Of a DNA stretch of 64,000 bases, positions 22,540-33,974 are shown piece by piece. Both the position numbers and the translations under genes were made by a program. The notes beneath the pieces are model-generated. The model searched no databases and had not been told where the DNA came from. It was given only the letters and a program-made list of their open reading frames with translations. Position 1 is the stretch's first letter. Each line of letters starts with the position of its first letter. Origin of the DNA: Lithospermum erythrorhizon (Eukaryota > Streptophyta > Magnoliopsida > Boraginales > Boraginaceae); contig JADFUC010000347.1 in assembly GCA_019722365.1 (NCBI GenBank), positions 1 through 64,000 on the forward strand, written 5' to 3'.

Positions 22540-24600
22540 AAGTTTGATGTATTTTATCTAGTTTGATTGCTGTCACATAAATATAGTTAATTTAATTATT
22601 TCACGATTTATATATTCACCGATGATATGAAAAATTCAACTATTTATATGTATATCACACGGCTGGAATCATCATTTTAATGTATTGATTTTGATGATTT
22701 GATGTTTATTTAATTATTTCTATGAATTGAAAGTGGATTAAAATTGATTATTAGTTTGCATTTTAATTTGAGGTAGAATCATTTTCATTTTGTTATAGGG
22801 TTAAAATTTCAGAAAATTACTTAAATTAAATCTTTTGTGTTTATGACCTTTGGGGTTCATTCCTGATTTTTTTCCGGAAGTTTTTGAATTATTTAAGTAC
22901 TTCAAAAATTCATTGAATTTCTCGATTGTTTTGGGCTAATCAAAACTAGAAGTGCTTTTGTGATGAAATTCCAATTGACATGTTCAATAATGATATTGTT
23001 GATGTTGAAGTCGAATTCCAGGATTTTTTGAATTTTTAGAGCTCTCCAAATCATTTTACAAAAGTTACAATTAATGTGGAAATCAAAAATCGAATGAATT
23101 ACCAAAATGAAGCCAACTCAAGGGCCTCGCATAAGGCCCGGTGCCGGAATAGCACGCTCCGGCACTTAGACGTAGCTCACTGGCTTCTGCATTTACGGCA
23201 CCAAAGTGCTGTCGCATCAGGGGTGGCCGGAGGCCGGTCGTTTTGGCTATTGCTCGTCATTCATTTTAGAAAAAACCCTAAATGTATTTTTTGTAATTAT
23301 TTTTGGGTTTTAAATTATTTGTAATTATTAATTTCGGGGCTTTTAAATTTAATTACAAATTTTGTCATTAAGATGATTGAATATATCTTGAATGACACAT
23401 TAAATTTGATTTATATTTCCCTTTCAAAATTATTTTCATTAATTGATAATTTTTGAAAATATTTTCATGATAACTTTTAAATTTTGAATTTTGGAGTTAA
23501 TTACTTGTACGTAATTATTCCATGATTTAAGATGTTGGTAATTATTGTAATAATTATCATTAATAATGTGTGAATATATTTAACTTTAAAATTTACATTA
23601 ATTGATAATTAATTGTAAAATAATGTTTAATTAATTAGTCAATTATGAACACATTTATTTTCATTTCATTTAATATATGTGACATTAAGGTATTTATGTT
23701 TTAATGTTGGCCTATATATATTGTTATGGAAAACGGAATGGAGGCATAGATACGACCTAATGTGCTTTTCGTCCGTTGCATCAGATTGCTAAATCTAATT
23801 CGCCGAGTCATATTATTTTATTTTATTTTGAGCCTCCCATAAGCTCGCATGTTGTCTAAGCTGATTAGTGTATTTGAATTGTAATTCAAGAAGGAGCTTG
23901 GTGGGAGACCTGCAGTTTAAGACAAGAAATTGTAATAGACCAAATGTTAGTTTTCAAGTTTTAAAAATCTAATAGCTCTGTGGTCATATCATACGCTTCT
24001 CAATGTGCATTACTTTTTTGGCTTTTCATGTTGTACATATGCTTGATTATGCTATAAATTGCATGGTGAAATAAAAACAATGTAATAATAATCTCACCAT
24101 TTAAAATTTAAGCAACGTATCAAGCCATTTGAAGTTGTGGAATGCTTTGCATTATCCGGGTACACTGCCACGGGAAGCGTGTTACAATTTTGCAATTTGA
24201 TATGACAACGGATCATGTCAAGTGATTTTACCAACGCTGTGGGCTTTCAGATGATCAATCCAAGTAATTATTTGGTTTAATTGGTATGCTTAACCGTTTG
24301 TCTGGAGATACAAAGCGGGTAGCATCTTCGAATAGTACGCTAAATGACACAAGAGTTACGCGTAGTTTTATAATTATTGATAACCTACTATTATATCGAT
24401 TCAAAATGTACGTAGTTGTCATTGCTTGATTTAAGTATAAGAGGTTTTGATACTAATATATTTCAGAGATTCGAGGCATTAGTATTTACTTTGCAATTTA
24501 TTTGTAAGCATTTAGTATTTATAGCTTTCATCGACTCGTTGTCTTTATTTACTTATTCTTGTATAATTATAATGGCTACCACACATTACTCCTAAGAACT
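22540..24600 (+). other. Non-coding leader of Copia II with a GC-rich hairpin cluster
   Basis: About 2 kb between PBS and gag without coding signal. It is AT-rich except for 23120-23245, a GC-rich island containing consecutive perfect stem-loops. These are GGGCCT/AGGCCC (23122-23127 and 23134-23139), GTGCCGGA/TCCGGCAC (23141-23148 and 23158-23165) and GCAC/GTGC (23198-23209), plus a GGCC/GGCC fold near 23227. The island could be a packaging or dimerisation structure, or foreign DNA. Confidence 0.6.
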
Positions 24601-24639
24601 GTTACCAAAGACTTGAAAAGTGCAAGTCAATAACTCAAT

Positions 24640-25220
24640 TTTGATGAGTGGTCTCAAACTTGAGAATCATTTTCAAGAAAGAGAGAACCGAATACGTTGT
24701 TAACAATAAGGTTCCTCCGAAACCTAATGAGCAGTGCCTCCCCATCGAAAAGGACTTCACAAAAAAGCACAAGTCCGACGCCAGGAAAGGTGGGCAAGAT
24801 ATGACATATATACCGCAACTTGAGGAATTATTCTAAAGGAAGCTAGAAACGAGATATGACACCGTCTGTGTTTCTACATGGATGAAGTTGTGGAACGGAT
24901 GTGCCGCAAGCCCTTATATCATTAAAATGATCGCTCGTCGATCGACTCAACGCTCGACACCTGTCTCGCTAACTGGGCCGCGATTCATCCTAAAGTCTTT
25001 CCGTAAAAATTCTCTCAGTTTGTCATGAACTTCAATATGCACAAGTTTGAGTTGTCTCTAAACGAACTGCATAAGAAGATCACGAATGCTGAGACGAATT
25101 TGGGTAAGACTAAATCTCTATTCCTTCCTGCTTGGGTGGTCCAAAACAAAGTTAAGAAATTCAAGGTGTTAAGAAGAGTTTACCAAGAAAAGCCGCGGTT
25201 CGAGGAATCACTGTAAGCAC
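24640..25220 (+). pseudogene. Copia gag (UBN2-type), broken
   Basis: SNLRIIFKKERTEYVVNN followed by PPKPN (24651-24730) matches the start of copia gag proteins ('NLRIVL..ERK.YVLD.P.P'). FVMNFNMHKFELSLNEL (about 25020-25070) is the conserved segment near the end of the UBN2 domain. One or more stops separate the two. The CCHC knuckle expected after 25220 is not clear. In intact relatives this forms the virus-like particle shell. Confidence 0.8.
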
Positions 25221-25619
25221 TGAAAGAGGGAAACGGATCTACGCGCTGGGAACGGGCGCGGGCGTCATGCCCTGCAGTGAGGATCCATCGCTTAAATTCT
25301 GCTCCACGGGCCTGTTTTGTTCCTCTATATCCGCTTCATCAAAATTTCACCTAAGGTGAATATTATTTCGCTTTTGTTTTGAATAATGACGGTTTCTATC
25401 TTCAATAGATCCCAATGAATCTAGATCACGAACGGGTAGTATTTGATACCGCCTCCCTTCAAAATGGTCTATCTGCTTTAGATTACGATTACTGAGTCGT
25501 ATAACATAAACTTAAACGGAATGTTCCCTTAATGACTTAAAACCAAACATACCTATGGTATCAGCAGATCGGGTCATATTAACAAGAATCGAATCAAGAA
25601 ACTCCAATTCAAAGTGGAT

Positions 25620-26110
25620 ACTCAAGGTTTCGATTATGAATCATACTACAAGTGTGAATCTTGTCTTCCGGCAAAATGACTAAAGCATCCTTCATTGGAT
25701 TCAATGAAAGGAAAGTGATTTATTCAGATCATACACACGATGTAATGGGCCAATAAAGATGACCCAGAAGAGTATAACTACTTCATTACATTTACCGATG
25801 ATTTTTAGATAATGTTTTGTGTACCGAATGAGACACAAACATGAGTCCTTTGAGAAATTCAAGGAGTTCCAAACGGGCACAAAAACCAATCAACAAGATA
25901 ATAAAGATTCTCCACCGATGAGGTGAGAATATTTGAGTCACGAAGTTCAAGATTCATCTTAGAGAGTGCGATTCTTTCTTCACAACTCAGCCTAACAGAA
26001 CGCCTACAAAGATAACGGGCGTTGTCTCGAAAGAGAAATCGAACCCTTTTTCATATATGGTTCGGTCTATGACAGCCTATCCGATCTACCTATTAATTTC
26101 TAGGAATATG
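25620..26110 (+). pseudogene. Copia integrase with gag-pre-integrase region, broken
   Basis: YYKCESCL (about 25645) resembles the end of the integrase zinc-binding region. YFITFTDDF (25780-25808) carries the first catalytic Asp, followed by RHKHESFEKFKEFQ (about 25829-25872). Farther on, RKRNRTLF (about 26028) matches the 'ERRNRTLLDMVRSM' block. Stops and frame changes between blocks rule out a working enzyme. Confidence 0.8.
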
Positions 26111-26669
26111 CACTTCTCGAGCGACACTTACCTTTAAACAGATGTCCAACAAAGTCAAGAGAAAACTCCCCATGAACTGTGTGTGGTTCGAAGATTCAAG
26201 TTGTTTTCAAGATTCAATAGCGTTTACAAGCAAGAGATTAACAAAGGATAAACTTGTGCCCAACCGGATAAATGCTATTTCATAAGTGATATCCAAAGGA
26301 AACAATTACTACTTACCAAAGCGATTTATGAATAGAATCTCATTGCTACATGCGAGCGTTCCTTGAAAGAAACATCCGTCTGCATGAATAAGAACGGTGT
26401 TCATCTGATGAAGCCCAAGTTGACGAAGTCAATGTTGATGCATCTAATGCAAAAGCATCGATGCAATCACAAGAATTGACACCTTCTTCATAGAAGATCC
26501 AGCTCGATCCACGTGAAGTCGCGGGAAGAATCCAACCCTTGTGAGACCAAGAGGGATCGCCACGCAACTGCAGTGTCGGGTACGCTAAGCCTTCATTAAA
26601 GTTACGAGCCCACTTCTTATAAAGAAGCGAGCAACAGTACGTGGATGCCGTATAAATGGCAACAGTCAT

Positions 26670-27300
26670 AACCGAGACGGATTCTATGTACCAAAATAGT
26701 TTAGTCCTCGCTGATTTACCAAACGGGGTTCGCCTAGCTGAATGCAAATGGGCATTTAAGAAGAAAATAATGACAAAGATGGGAAATGTCAGATGTTTTC
26801 AAAGCTAATTAGTAGCGAAAGGTTTCAAACAAGTTCATCAAGGGACTATCCATCCGGATAACGTTAGCTACTCACGCATTTCATGACTATGAAATATGGC
26901 AAATGGATGAAGAGTGCTTTTCTTGAATGGAAATTTATGAGGATGTGTATATGGTGGCTAAATCCTCCTCAGGGCTTTTTACATGTCCTAAAAAACCTAA
27001 GAAGGTATGCAAGTTTCAAAGGTCTATTTATGGTCTTAAGCTAATATCCTCAGTTGAATCTACGCTAATTTAATCAATCAAAGATTTTAGTTTCATCGTT
27101 AGTGGGGCAGCATTCTTGTGTATACGTTAAGGTAAAGGGAGTTAAGTGTATCATTCACAAATTCCGTATAGTCGGCGACATACTTATCATTGGAAATAAC
27201 GAGTTACCGAACTCACCAAGGATTGTCAGGTAAATATTTCAACGAAGGACTTAGCGAAGCACAATACATACTTCGAATAAACATCTATCGAGATCGGGCC
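26670..27300 (+). pseudogene. Copia reverse transcriptase, broken
   Basis: SMYQNSLVLADLPNGVRL and CKWAFKKK (26685-26767), LVAKGFKQVH (26807-26840), SAFL.WKF..DVY-like pieces at 26916-26955, PKKPKKVCKFQRSIYGLK (26985-27042), and GDILIIGNN (27176-27202), which corresponds to the YVDD box with its first residues altered. The block order and spacing are those of copia RT. Several stops lie between blocks. Confidence 0.85.
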
Positions 27301-27639
27301 GATAAGTAAATTAGACTTTGTCGTTACCTAGGAATAAGTGCACGCAAAGGTTCACAGAGTAATTCGGCCATGGCACTCTACGGCATACTTAGAGTTCAAC
27401 TCAACAGAGCACGTTGGCCCCACTACTAATAAGTAAGACGTAACAAATGAAGGATGTACCTTAAGCTTCGCTATAGGATCCATCATGTATGCTATGTTAC
27501 ACTGCACTGATGTGTTCTATGCACGAGTATAACCTCAGAGATACTGCCTCATCCGCGCGAAAGCCACCGGATCAAGAGCCAAGTTGCACTCAAGTATCTC
27601 GGTAATAACAAGAGCTGCATACATGAGACGATGAAAGTT

Positions 27640-27960
27640 AGTAGTCACCGGTATACACCGATGCCGCCAAACCGACAAAGATCACTATCGCTCCTGCGCC
27701 CGGGTATGTATTTTGTCTCAACAAGGACAAAGATTCGAGGAGTTCCAAAGCAGAAAATCGTTGCCTATTCTACCACGTAATCTAAGTACATCACAAGGCC
27801 CGGCTCTAAAGAAGCATGTTGGATTAAGAAATTGTGACCGAGTTTGGTGTAGTACCCAGTATCGAGGACCAATGAGTTGCTTTGTGACAATACCGGGCGA
27901 TGATCAAGCTAAGTGAACCCCGAACACATCACAACCAAAGACGCACCTGTAAAAGTATCA
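27640..27960 (+). pseudogene. Copia RNase H, broken
   Basis: YTDAA-like text near 27655, then GVPKQKIVAYST (27738-27775) and KEACWIKKL (27810-27836), then LLCDNTG in a nearby frame and HIT before the usual C-terminal section. This is the 'SWKS.KQ..VA.STTEAEY...KEA.W' pattern of copia RNase H. Confidence 0.75.
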
Positions 27961-28889
27961 AATTTTAATTAGGAGATATGCTTTAATAGGATGCGACATA
28001 TCAAAGTATGTAGTAGCAACAGAGGCTGACTGTCAATTCTTTACTAAAACTACTAAGTCAGCAAAGCATGACGAGTATGCAAAATAATATAGGTCTTGTA
28101 AAAACAAGTTATCAAGAAATGCTAGCAGTTGCCGAAACAAGATGTATCTATTATGCGAACAACATTTGAATATTTGGCTGGATTTTTATATTCTAGTATA
28201 TTTGTTTACTTCGTCTATATGTTTAAATTTCTACATATAATATACATGTATTGTATCCTATGAGTGAAAATTAAATCCCAAAGTTAGTCTATGTTTTTCT
28301 GCAGAGGCAACACTTAATTGTCGGGATTACACCTCTTCTCAAGCCTGTAGACATGTGGATACCAAAGCGCCTCGGGCCGACGCCGATAGTTGGGGCTTAC
28401 GCTAATATGACTAACATGGTAGCTTTTGATTAGTGATCAAGATTGATCACGTTAGCCTGCTATGACTGTGATCAATACCTACGGGCCGCCGGTCCTACGA
28501 CCGACTGAAAGGAATCTATACAAGATATGCATATCTCGTGTCCTATGATATTTGCTTTTACAATTTTAGGTTCGACAATTTTAGATCCACGATATTTACA
28601 ATTATCCGTGTTTATATAAGCTCAGATTTTGACTATACAAACGCCCCGCCTTGCTGTGGATTATAACGGCATACGCTGGGTCACACAGCCGCATAACTTA
28701 GACGCTGATATATCGGGAGGATTTATCCGCCCGATATACAAGGAAGATTCCCATACCTCTCACACAATTGTACCGATTGGTTTATGGACGCCATAAATGC
28801 TTATTCAGCTTCAAAACTCGAGTAAAGAAAGGCGGGTGTTTCATGACACACTTACGGTTACCTCAGATCGCGTGACGGCGAATTGTAAG

Positions 28890-28909
28890 GTAATCGCCCA
28901 AGTGCCGAG
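28890..28909 (+). other. Polypurine tract of Copia II (decayed)
   Basis: CAAGTGCCGAGCGCCAGAATC overlaps the 3' LTR start. It corresponds to the family's usual CAAGTGGGAGATTGTTAGAATC arrangement, with the G-rich core partly mutated. Confidence 0.5.
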
Positions 28910-29894
28910 CGCCAGAATCAATGATAATTGAATTCTTTATTATGCCCGTTAAGCATACAATTTGTATCAATTATTTACTGCTCAAGTTAAATGAGATTAC
29001 CGTAACTTAAAGGTTCACCTTAGTAATCAGATAATAATAGCTGGTTCTCACATAATTTAAGGAGTTATGAAATGACATGATTCTACTATCAATCGTTATA
29101 ACACAAGACTAACAATTATTATTATTATACAATCCTTACTATTATCCGAGCCTAAGTGTCACACACATACAATGATATTTCGAATAATATTTCATGAATG
29201 AAATTAAAACTAGACTTATATATCGAGAGATATTCCACAATATTCATATATTTGTTAAAATATATATTGGATGAATATCAATCGTTAAACTTGCAAGTTT
29301 AATCAATTAAGCAGTTGAAATCGATGAATAACCTGATAAGTTATTCGAGAGTGATTCGTTAGTATTTTAATTGACTTGTTAAGTTAACTAAAATAGAACA
29401 AACTCACTAGTAACTCATTATTTAATTAGAAGCTCATAACGTCTAATTAAGTTAACGAGTTAAACTGATTTCTCAAATCTAGTTGTTTAACCAGTGGAAT
29501 TTGGGACTTGGTATTATGAAAGGGATTAGGTTTATCATAAAAAACCTTAATCCTCTCTCTAGAATAGCCAGCTTCTCCTCAAGAATCGGGAAGAGTTTTT
29601 TCTCTTCCAATTTTATTCATCTTCAAACTCTAGTAAAGCTTCAAGTACTGGTTCGCTTCTCGTGTGCAATCTAGAGGACATCATTTCGGGTGTTGAACAT
29701 GTTCCTCGAGAGGACATTGAAGCGGGCATTCACGTGGGGTTGTTTGGTGGTTGGGTTCATTCGCCTTCCGCCGCAATGTAAGAATTCTGTATTCATACAC
29801 ATGTATTTTGTGTTTAGATTAATATACATCAGCTTGAGATCCGGGATGTATGAATTGGTGTTTATCAAGAATGAATTCATACTAGATTCTAACA
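28910..29894 (+). repeat. 3' LTR of Copia II
   Basis: About 985 bp, ending ...CTAGATTCTAACA. Same order of landmarks as the 5' LTR. The base run after it (ACTAC) is a possible target duplication, but I cannot find an exact match before the decayed 5' LTR start. Confidence 0.85.
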
Positions 29895-29969
29895 ACTACA
29901 CCCTGTAGAGGATCGGCCAAAGGGCCTCCAGATTAAACTATTATCGTATAATTAATCTCAAGATTAACT

Positions 29970-30862
29970 AACATGGCCTCGTCTCAGAAAGTGCATACCA
30001 CAGAAGTTTTTAATCACCTGGAGGAAGGATGGATTGTATTTTTCCCACCGACTCTATATCGGTCGCAGTAGAAAGAGGGAGGCTTACCTCTGAAGCATCC
30101 AAATATGTAAGTGGGACGCCAAAGTGCCTCCTGAGCGAAGCAACCACTTTACGATACCGACTCACGGCACTTTATTAGGGCGAGGCCCAACTAAGATGTT
30201 TCGCTTTCTTCGGGTGGTGAATGTGGTTTGGAAAGAGGTGTGCAAGACAGAAAATAAAGCGGGAAATAAAGACACGGTTGGTTCGATGCCACATATATGA
30301 CATGCATCTGCAAAGATGGTTACATTTAACCACCTGCCAATAGGAGCGAACTGACCTGGGGATCGATTTATGGAAATAAGAGGGTTGTTTACAAAGGAAG
30401 AAAAGGGTAGTCGAATCCCATACATAAATGATTCGACATACACCGAAGTATAACCGGAGGTTAAGTCGGGCTCAGAGGAGTTATACTCAATATGGGCGAG
30501 GTATAATTGTTCCCCTCTAAGGTGAGACGAGTGTCCATCTAATCATGAGGGATGGAGAAGTAAGAAGTAATCCCATCTAACTGGTCGTCAGTTAGATTGG
30601 GAGGGATGGATGTTTTTATACAGATAGGGAGAAAAGCCATTATACCTTGGTATGCGGCTTCCACCCTCTTAGTCTCACTGGGACCAATGGGGGCAGGTGT
30701 AAGGTTCGCAGTCCCAGCACCTTGTACAACCATTCTGGGGTTCACAGGATCGGTCGCTTGTAATACAGACATTCCTTCAATGAGGGAAGTTTCCTCTTGA
30801 TTCGACCTAGTGTGCGGGAGAACTTCAAAGTTATCAATTTTGTTTTCTGAAGATTGAGACAT
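29970..30862 (-). pseudogene. N-terminal part of PF04195-like 'putative gypsy type transposon' gene
   Basis: The minus-strand frame from ATG 30862 encodes 107 residues (starting MSQSSENK; Pro/Thr-rich) ending PHD-stop at about 30539. After a one-base shift the reading continues through SSEPDLTSGYTSVYVESFMY and GIRLPFSSFVNNPLISI to a GRWLNV / ICGIEPTVSLF segment (about 30470-30230). This corresponds to the conserved 'Y..F..G.RLPL..F...L.......PGQL.PN.WR....F......GVEPS..LF' pattern of PF04195 (Transposase_28). The domain is found in plant repeat-borne genes of unclear function. The rest of the gene lies left of Copia II (20800-21548). Confidence 0.7.
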
Positions 30863-32583
30863 TTTATTTGTCGAGCACAGAAGAACCTGATCAGTGAATG
30901 AATCAAAGGATTAGGCAAATTGGTAAAATATCAAACAAAGTCAAAATATCAAATTCCCTCCAAAAAGAAAAGTCAACAACCCACTTACTGAATCGCGACC
31001 GAGTTGGGTTGAAGATGAACAGTCATGATTCAATTGAACACCAACCGTCACCTTCAACCCCAAATCTGATCTCAGAGCAATATTCCTAGTTTTAAGAAAA
31101 AATCAAAGAACATAAAAGACAAACCCAATTCTTAAACATGCAATTGAAGATAAATCATACCCAAAACTCAAAAAACCTCCAAAATTACCATGAATATCAC
31201 GAAACTGTTTATATTCTTGCAAGTTAAAAAAAATGCCCCAAAACCCACAAAATCCATGGAGAAAGAACTAATACAATATTATCGCACTCCAAGTGAACAC
31301 ATACCGGCGGAAAATGGATCTTGACTCAGCAAAAATTATTTAGACAGTTGAACTTTGATGACGTCATCTCAAAGAATGGTTTTTGAGACACACTTGCCTA
31401 AAACCGGAGAATGATGAGAAGGTGAACTCGCGGATGATACATCTATGAGACGGGTTGAACTAGAGGGAACGAGGCTCATAAAGACCCTGCTGAGGGACTA
31501 GACTCGCTTATTTTTATGTATGGACATTCCCTCACATAAACACGATCATCATATAAGGAGGGATTTAACCTATCTTCAAAGACCGAACTTATTCCTTGTT
31601 TATCCATTCTTAAGCTATCGTTAATGTGTATTACACAAGAAATACGGTGGCAAATTGATATGGGATTAAAATATAAACAATGGAAATCGATTAAAGGCAT
31701 ATTTATATAGTTGGATGAATGGGTAGAAGAACACGGGACCGTCTAAAATTTACGCTGGATCGGGTAATTTATTCAACCCCAAATTGCCATGGGACACACA
31801 CATTTTAAATAAGGCCAGCCTAAGCCCAAGATTTGCAGCCTTGTATTATGCCTATAACATCGGGTACTATCATTTGAGTAATCAGAAATTTCCTTTTCAC
31901 AAGTACTTATTATATTACTTTGATTCGCTACTCACTTTAGCATCGGGACGACCACACTTTCAAGATTCCTGAGACCCCTGCGAGTATACACTCACCAGCA
32001 GAAAGGAGACATCGGTCAAATAGGACCCAAGTGCTGTGAGCGAGTAAACCCATACCAAAGAACGATATCCACTGCCTCACAACAGCCAAGTAATTTCACC
32101 GAGACGACTACCTAACAATGTCTGCACTAATATGACTAAAATATGGCGAATCAACAAGACTTTATGGGACGTCATATTACCTTAGTCAATTTATCTAATA
32201 AATTAAGTAAAACAAGCCAGCAAGCTACCACACACTTTACGGCTGTTTCGCGACAATTCTTTTACTAGCTAGTGAATGCGATTACGCAATGTAACGTTCG
32301 ACTATGATAATCAGAATTACTATTTGGTTCTCATACCGCGCAGGTCGATTGCTAGATCTTATGGATAATTGTTATAATATTAACTTAATGATTAGCCCAC
32401 TTTTACTTTAGAGTGGGTTATTAACAGAAAACATGAGTTCTTTTTGCTATTAAATTGTTAGGGTTTTGTTGTACATAATACAGGGTAATTTTTCTAAAGT
32501 TATTTTTTTTCTATTTTGTTGTATTCAATCTCATATGATGTTTGTTATGCAAAAATGAAATATCCTTGACGAAAGAATAACGT
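30863..32583. other. Flank of the PF04195-like gene, no gene recognised
   Basis: Presumed 5' leader of the minus-strand transposon gene (30863-31300), followed by mixed-composition DNA. A minus-strand frame at 31476-31700 and a plus-strand one at 31784-31972 resemble nothing I know. From 31980 to 32580 the sequence becomes AT-rich. It may contain the upstream LTR of the PF04195 element, but no second copy is visible near 20 kb. Confidence 0.4.
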
Positions 32584-32905
32584 TGGGTTATGTAGGGTAT
32601 CAATATAATTACATCGACATGCATTACGTAGTTATGCAGTAATAACCATAATTAATAAATATCAGTTGGGTTACAAATCAATATAATTACTACAATAATG
32701 TTACCGACGGGTTATGGGTTTTAATATAATTAAAACTATCACGATAACGAAATTGTCAAGCTACGGATATCAAATATAATTACTACTTATTAACGGCATC
32801 AATGGGTTATTGAGTATCAATATAATTACCACGATAATAAAGACCGTAGAAGTTATGTGGGATTATAATCAATGTAATAATAACACTAGTGGATTATGAA
32901 CTTCA
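32584..32905. repeat. Degenerate tandem repeat, period about 50 bp
   Basis: Six copies of a unit containing GGGTTAT...ATCAATATAATTAC followed by ACGATAATR. The CAATATAATT landmark (or a close variant) occurs at 32601, 32679, 32722, 32772, 32818 and 32870; spacing is 43-52 bp after the first interval of 78. No coding potential. Confidence 0.75.
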
Positions 32906-33880
32906 ATGAAAAATAGAAATAAGGACATCAATTATACAAGAAGAACTCAAAAATAAAAAATCTAAAAAATATAATCAAGGTTGATTTTGAGATCGATATG
33001 GAAATGGTCGATCGGAATAACTGGCGACGGTAGAAAGAAAGCAAGTAAGTAGTAATGCGGTTGCTAATGAACATGTATGATCATTTGTTTCATGTTTAAG
33101 AAACAAAATGGAAAAAGTTGGTCTTTGTCATAAATAAAAACTAGAAAAAATTAAATATATTTCAATTGAAAATTCAAATCTGAAAAATAAATAAGGAAAT
33201 AAATCTCCAAATTTAGCTAGAAATAAGAAATTAACTCATTTAGGAAGTAATCATACTAATCAAATTTTTGTATCTTAATCTGGCTTTCAATTAATTCGTA
33301 ATTTAGTGTATGCCTAAATTAACCTTGACAATTAATGGTCATGAGATCAAATTTATTATTAAATTGACTAATCAAATGCTTGAGATCAATTTAAGTACAA
33401 AACTTAAGTCAAAAGCTTAACCTCATAAACCATGCATCTATCGATTATCATACGAATATAACTAACAATATAAATGTATTTATAAATGCTATAGATAAAT
33501 TATGACGATTTTATCGATTTCAAATCGCTAATACAATACAAATGAACCGCTCTATTTATGCGCCCAAGATACAATACCAATAAAGAACTAAGTAACTTCA
33601 GAATAAAGAACCTATTTCGATCGCTTCATCGCGCTGCTCCTTTATGAACAAGCATTTTAATTTCTATTGACAAAGACATCACAATATATCATTTCCATAA
33701 CAATTATGTATTATATTTTATTTAAAATAGGTTTGAGCCTTTTCTAAATTTATTTAGGTGACGAAAATTCGATTCGATTCGAAAAAAGAATGGCTAAAAT
33801 AGACTTGACCTAGCCATGATCGAACCGCATCGAGCGTTTTTCACAAAAATGCTCATCCTGTAGCGGCTTACTCGCTCCAT
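32906..33880. other. AT-rich intergenic DNA upstream of the complex III gene
   Basis: No coding region or repeat partner seen. The last 100 bases before 33975 become pyrimidine-rich (CTCTCTCTTTCGTCCCC, CTTCTCTTCTTCTTG), typical of a plant 5' UTR. Confidence 0.45.
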
Positions 33881-33974
33881 CTTATAACAACCACCTCAAA
33901 ACACTCTCTCTTTCGTCCCCATTTCCAAAGCTTCTCTTCTTCTTGAATTAATTGTTACTCATTTCATATCCATC

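Larger units (their letters stand above)
21549..29894 (+). mobile_element. Ty1-copia retrotransposon with both LTRs (Copia II)
   Basis: Plus-strand element of about 8.3 kb. LTRs are at 21549-22520 and 28910-29894. A PBS follows the 5' LTR, and a long non-coding leader occupies 22540-24600. Gag lies at 24640-25220, integrase about 25620-26110, RT about 26670-27300, RNase H about 27640-27960, and a decayed PPT is just before the 3' LTR. Every domain is recognisable but frameshifted, so the element cannot move on its own. It appears to interrupt the minus-strand PF04195-like gene. Confidence 0.88.

Noticed and set aside
23120..23245. GC-rich structured segment considered as a tRNA or organelle-derived insert
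   Set aside because: The stems do not fold into a cloverleaf and no B-box (GGTTCGAATCC-like) is present; left as an unexplained leader structure.
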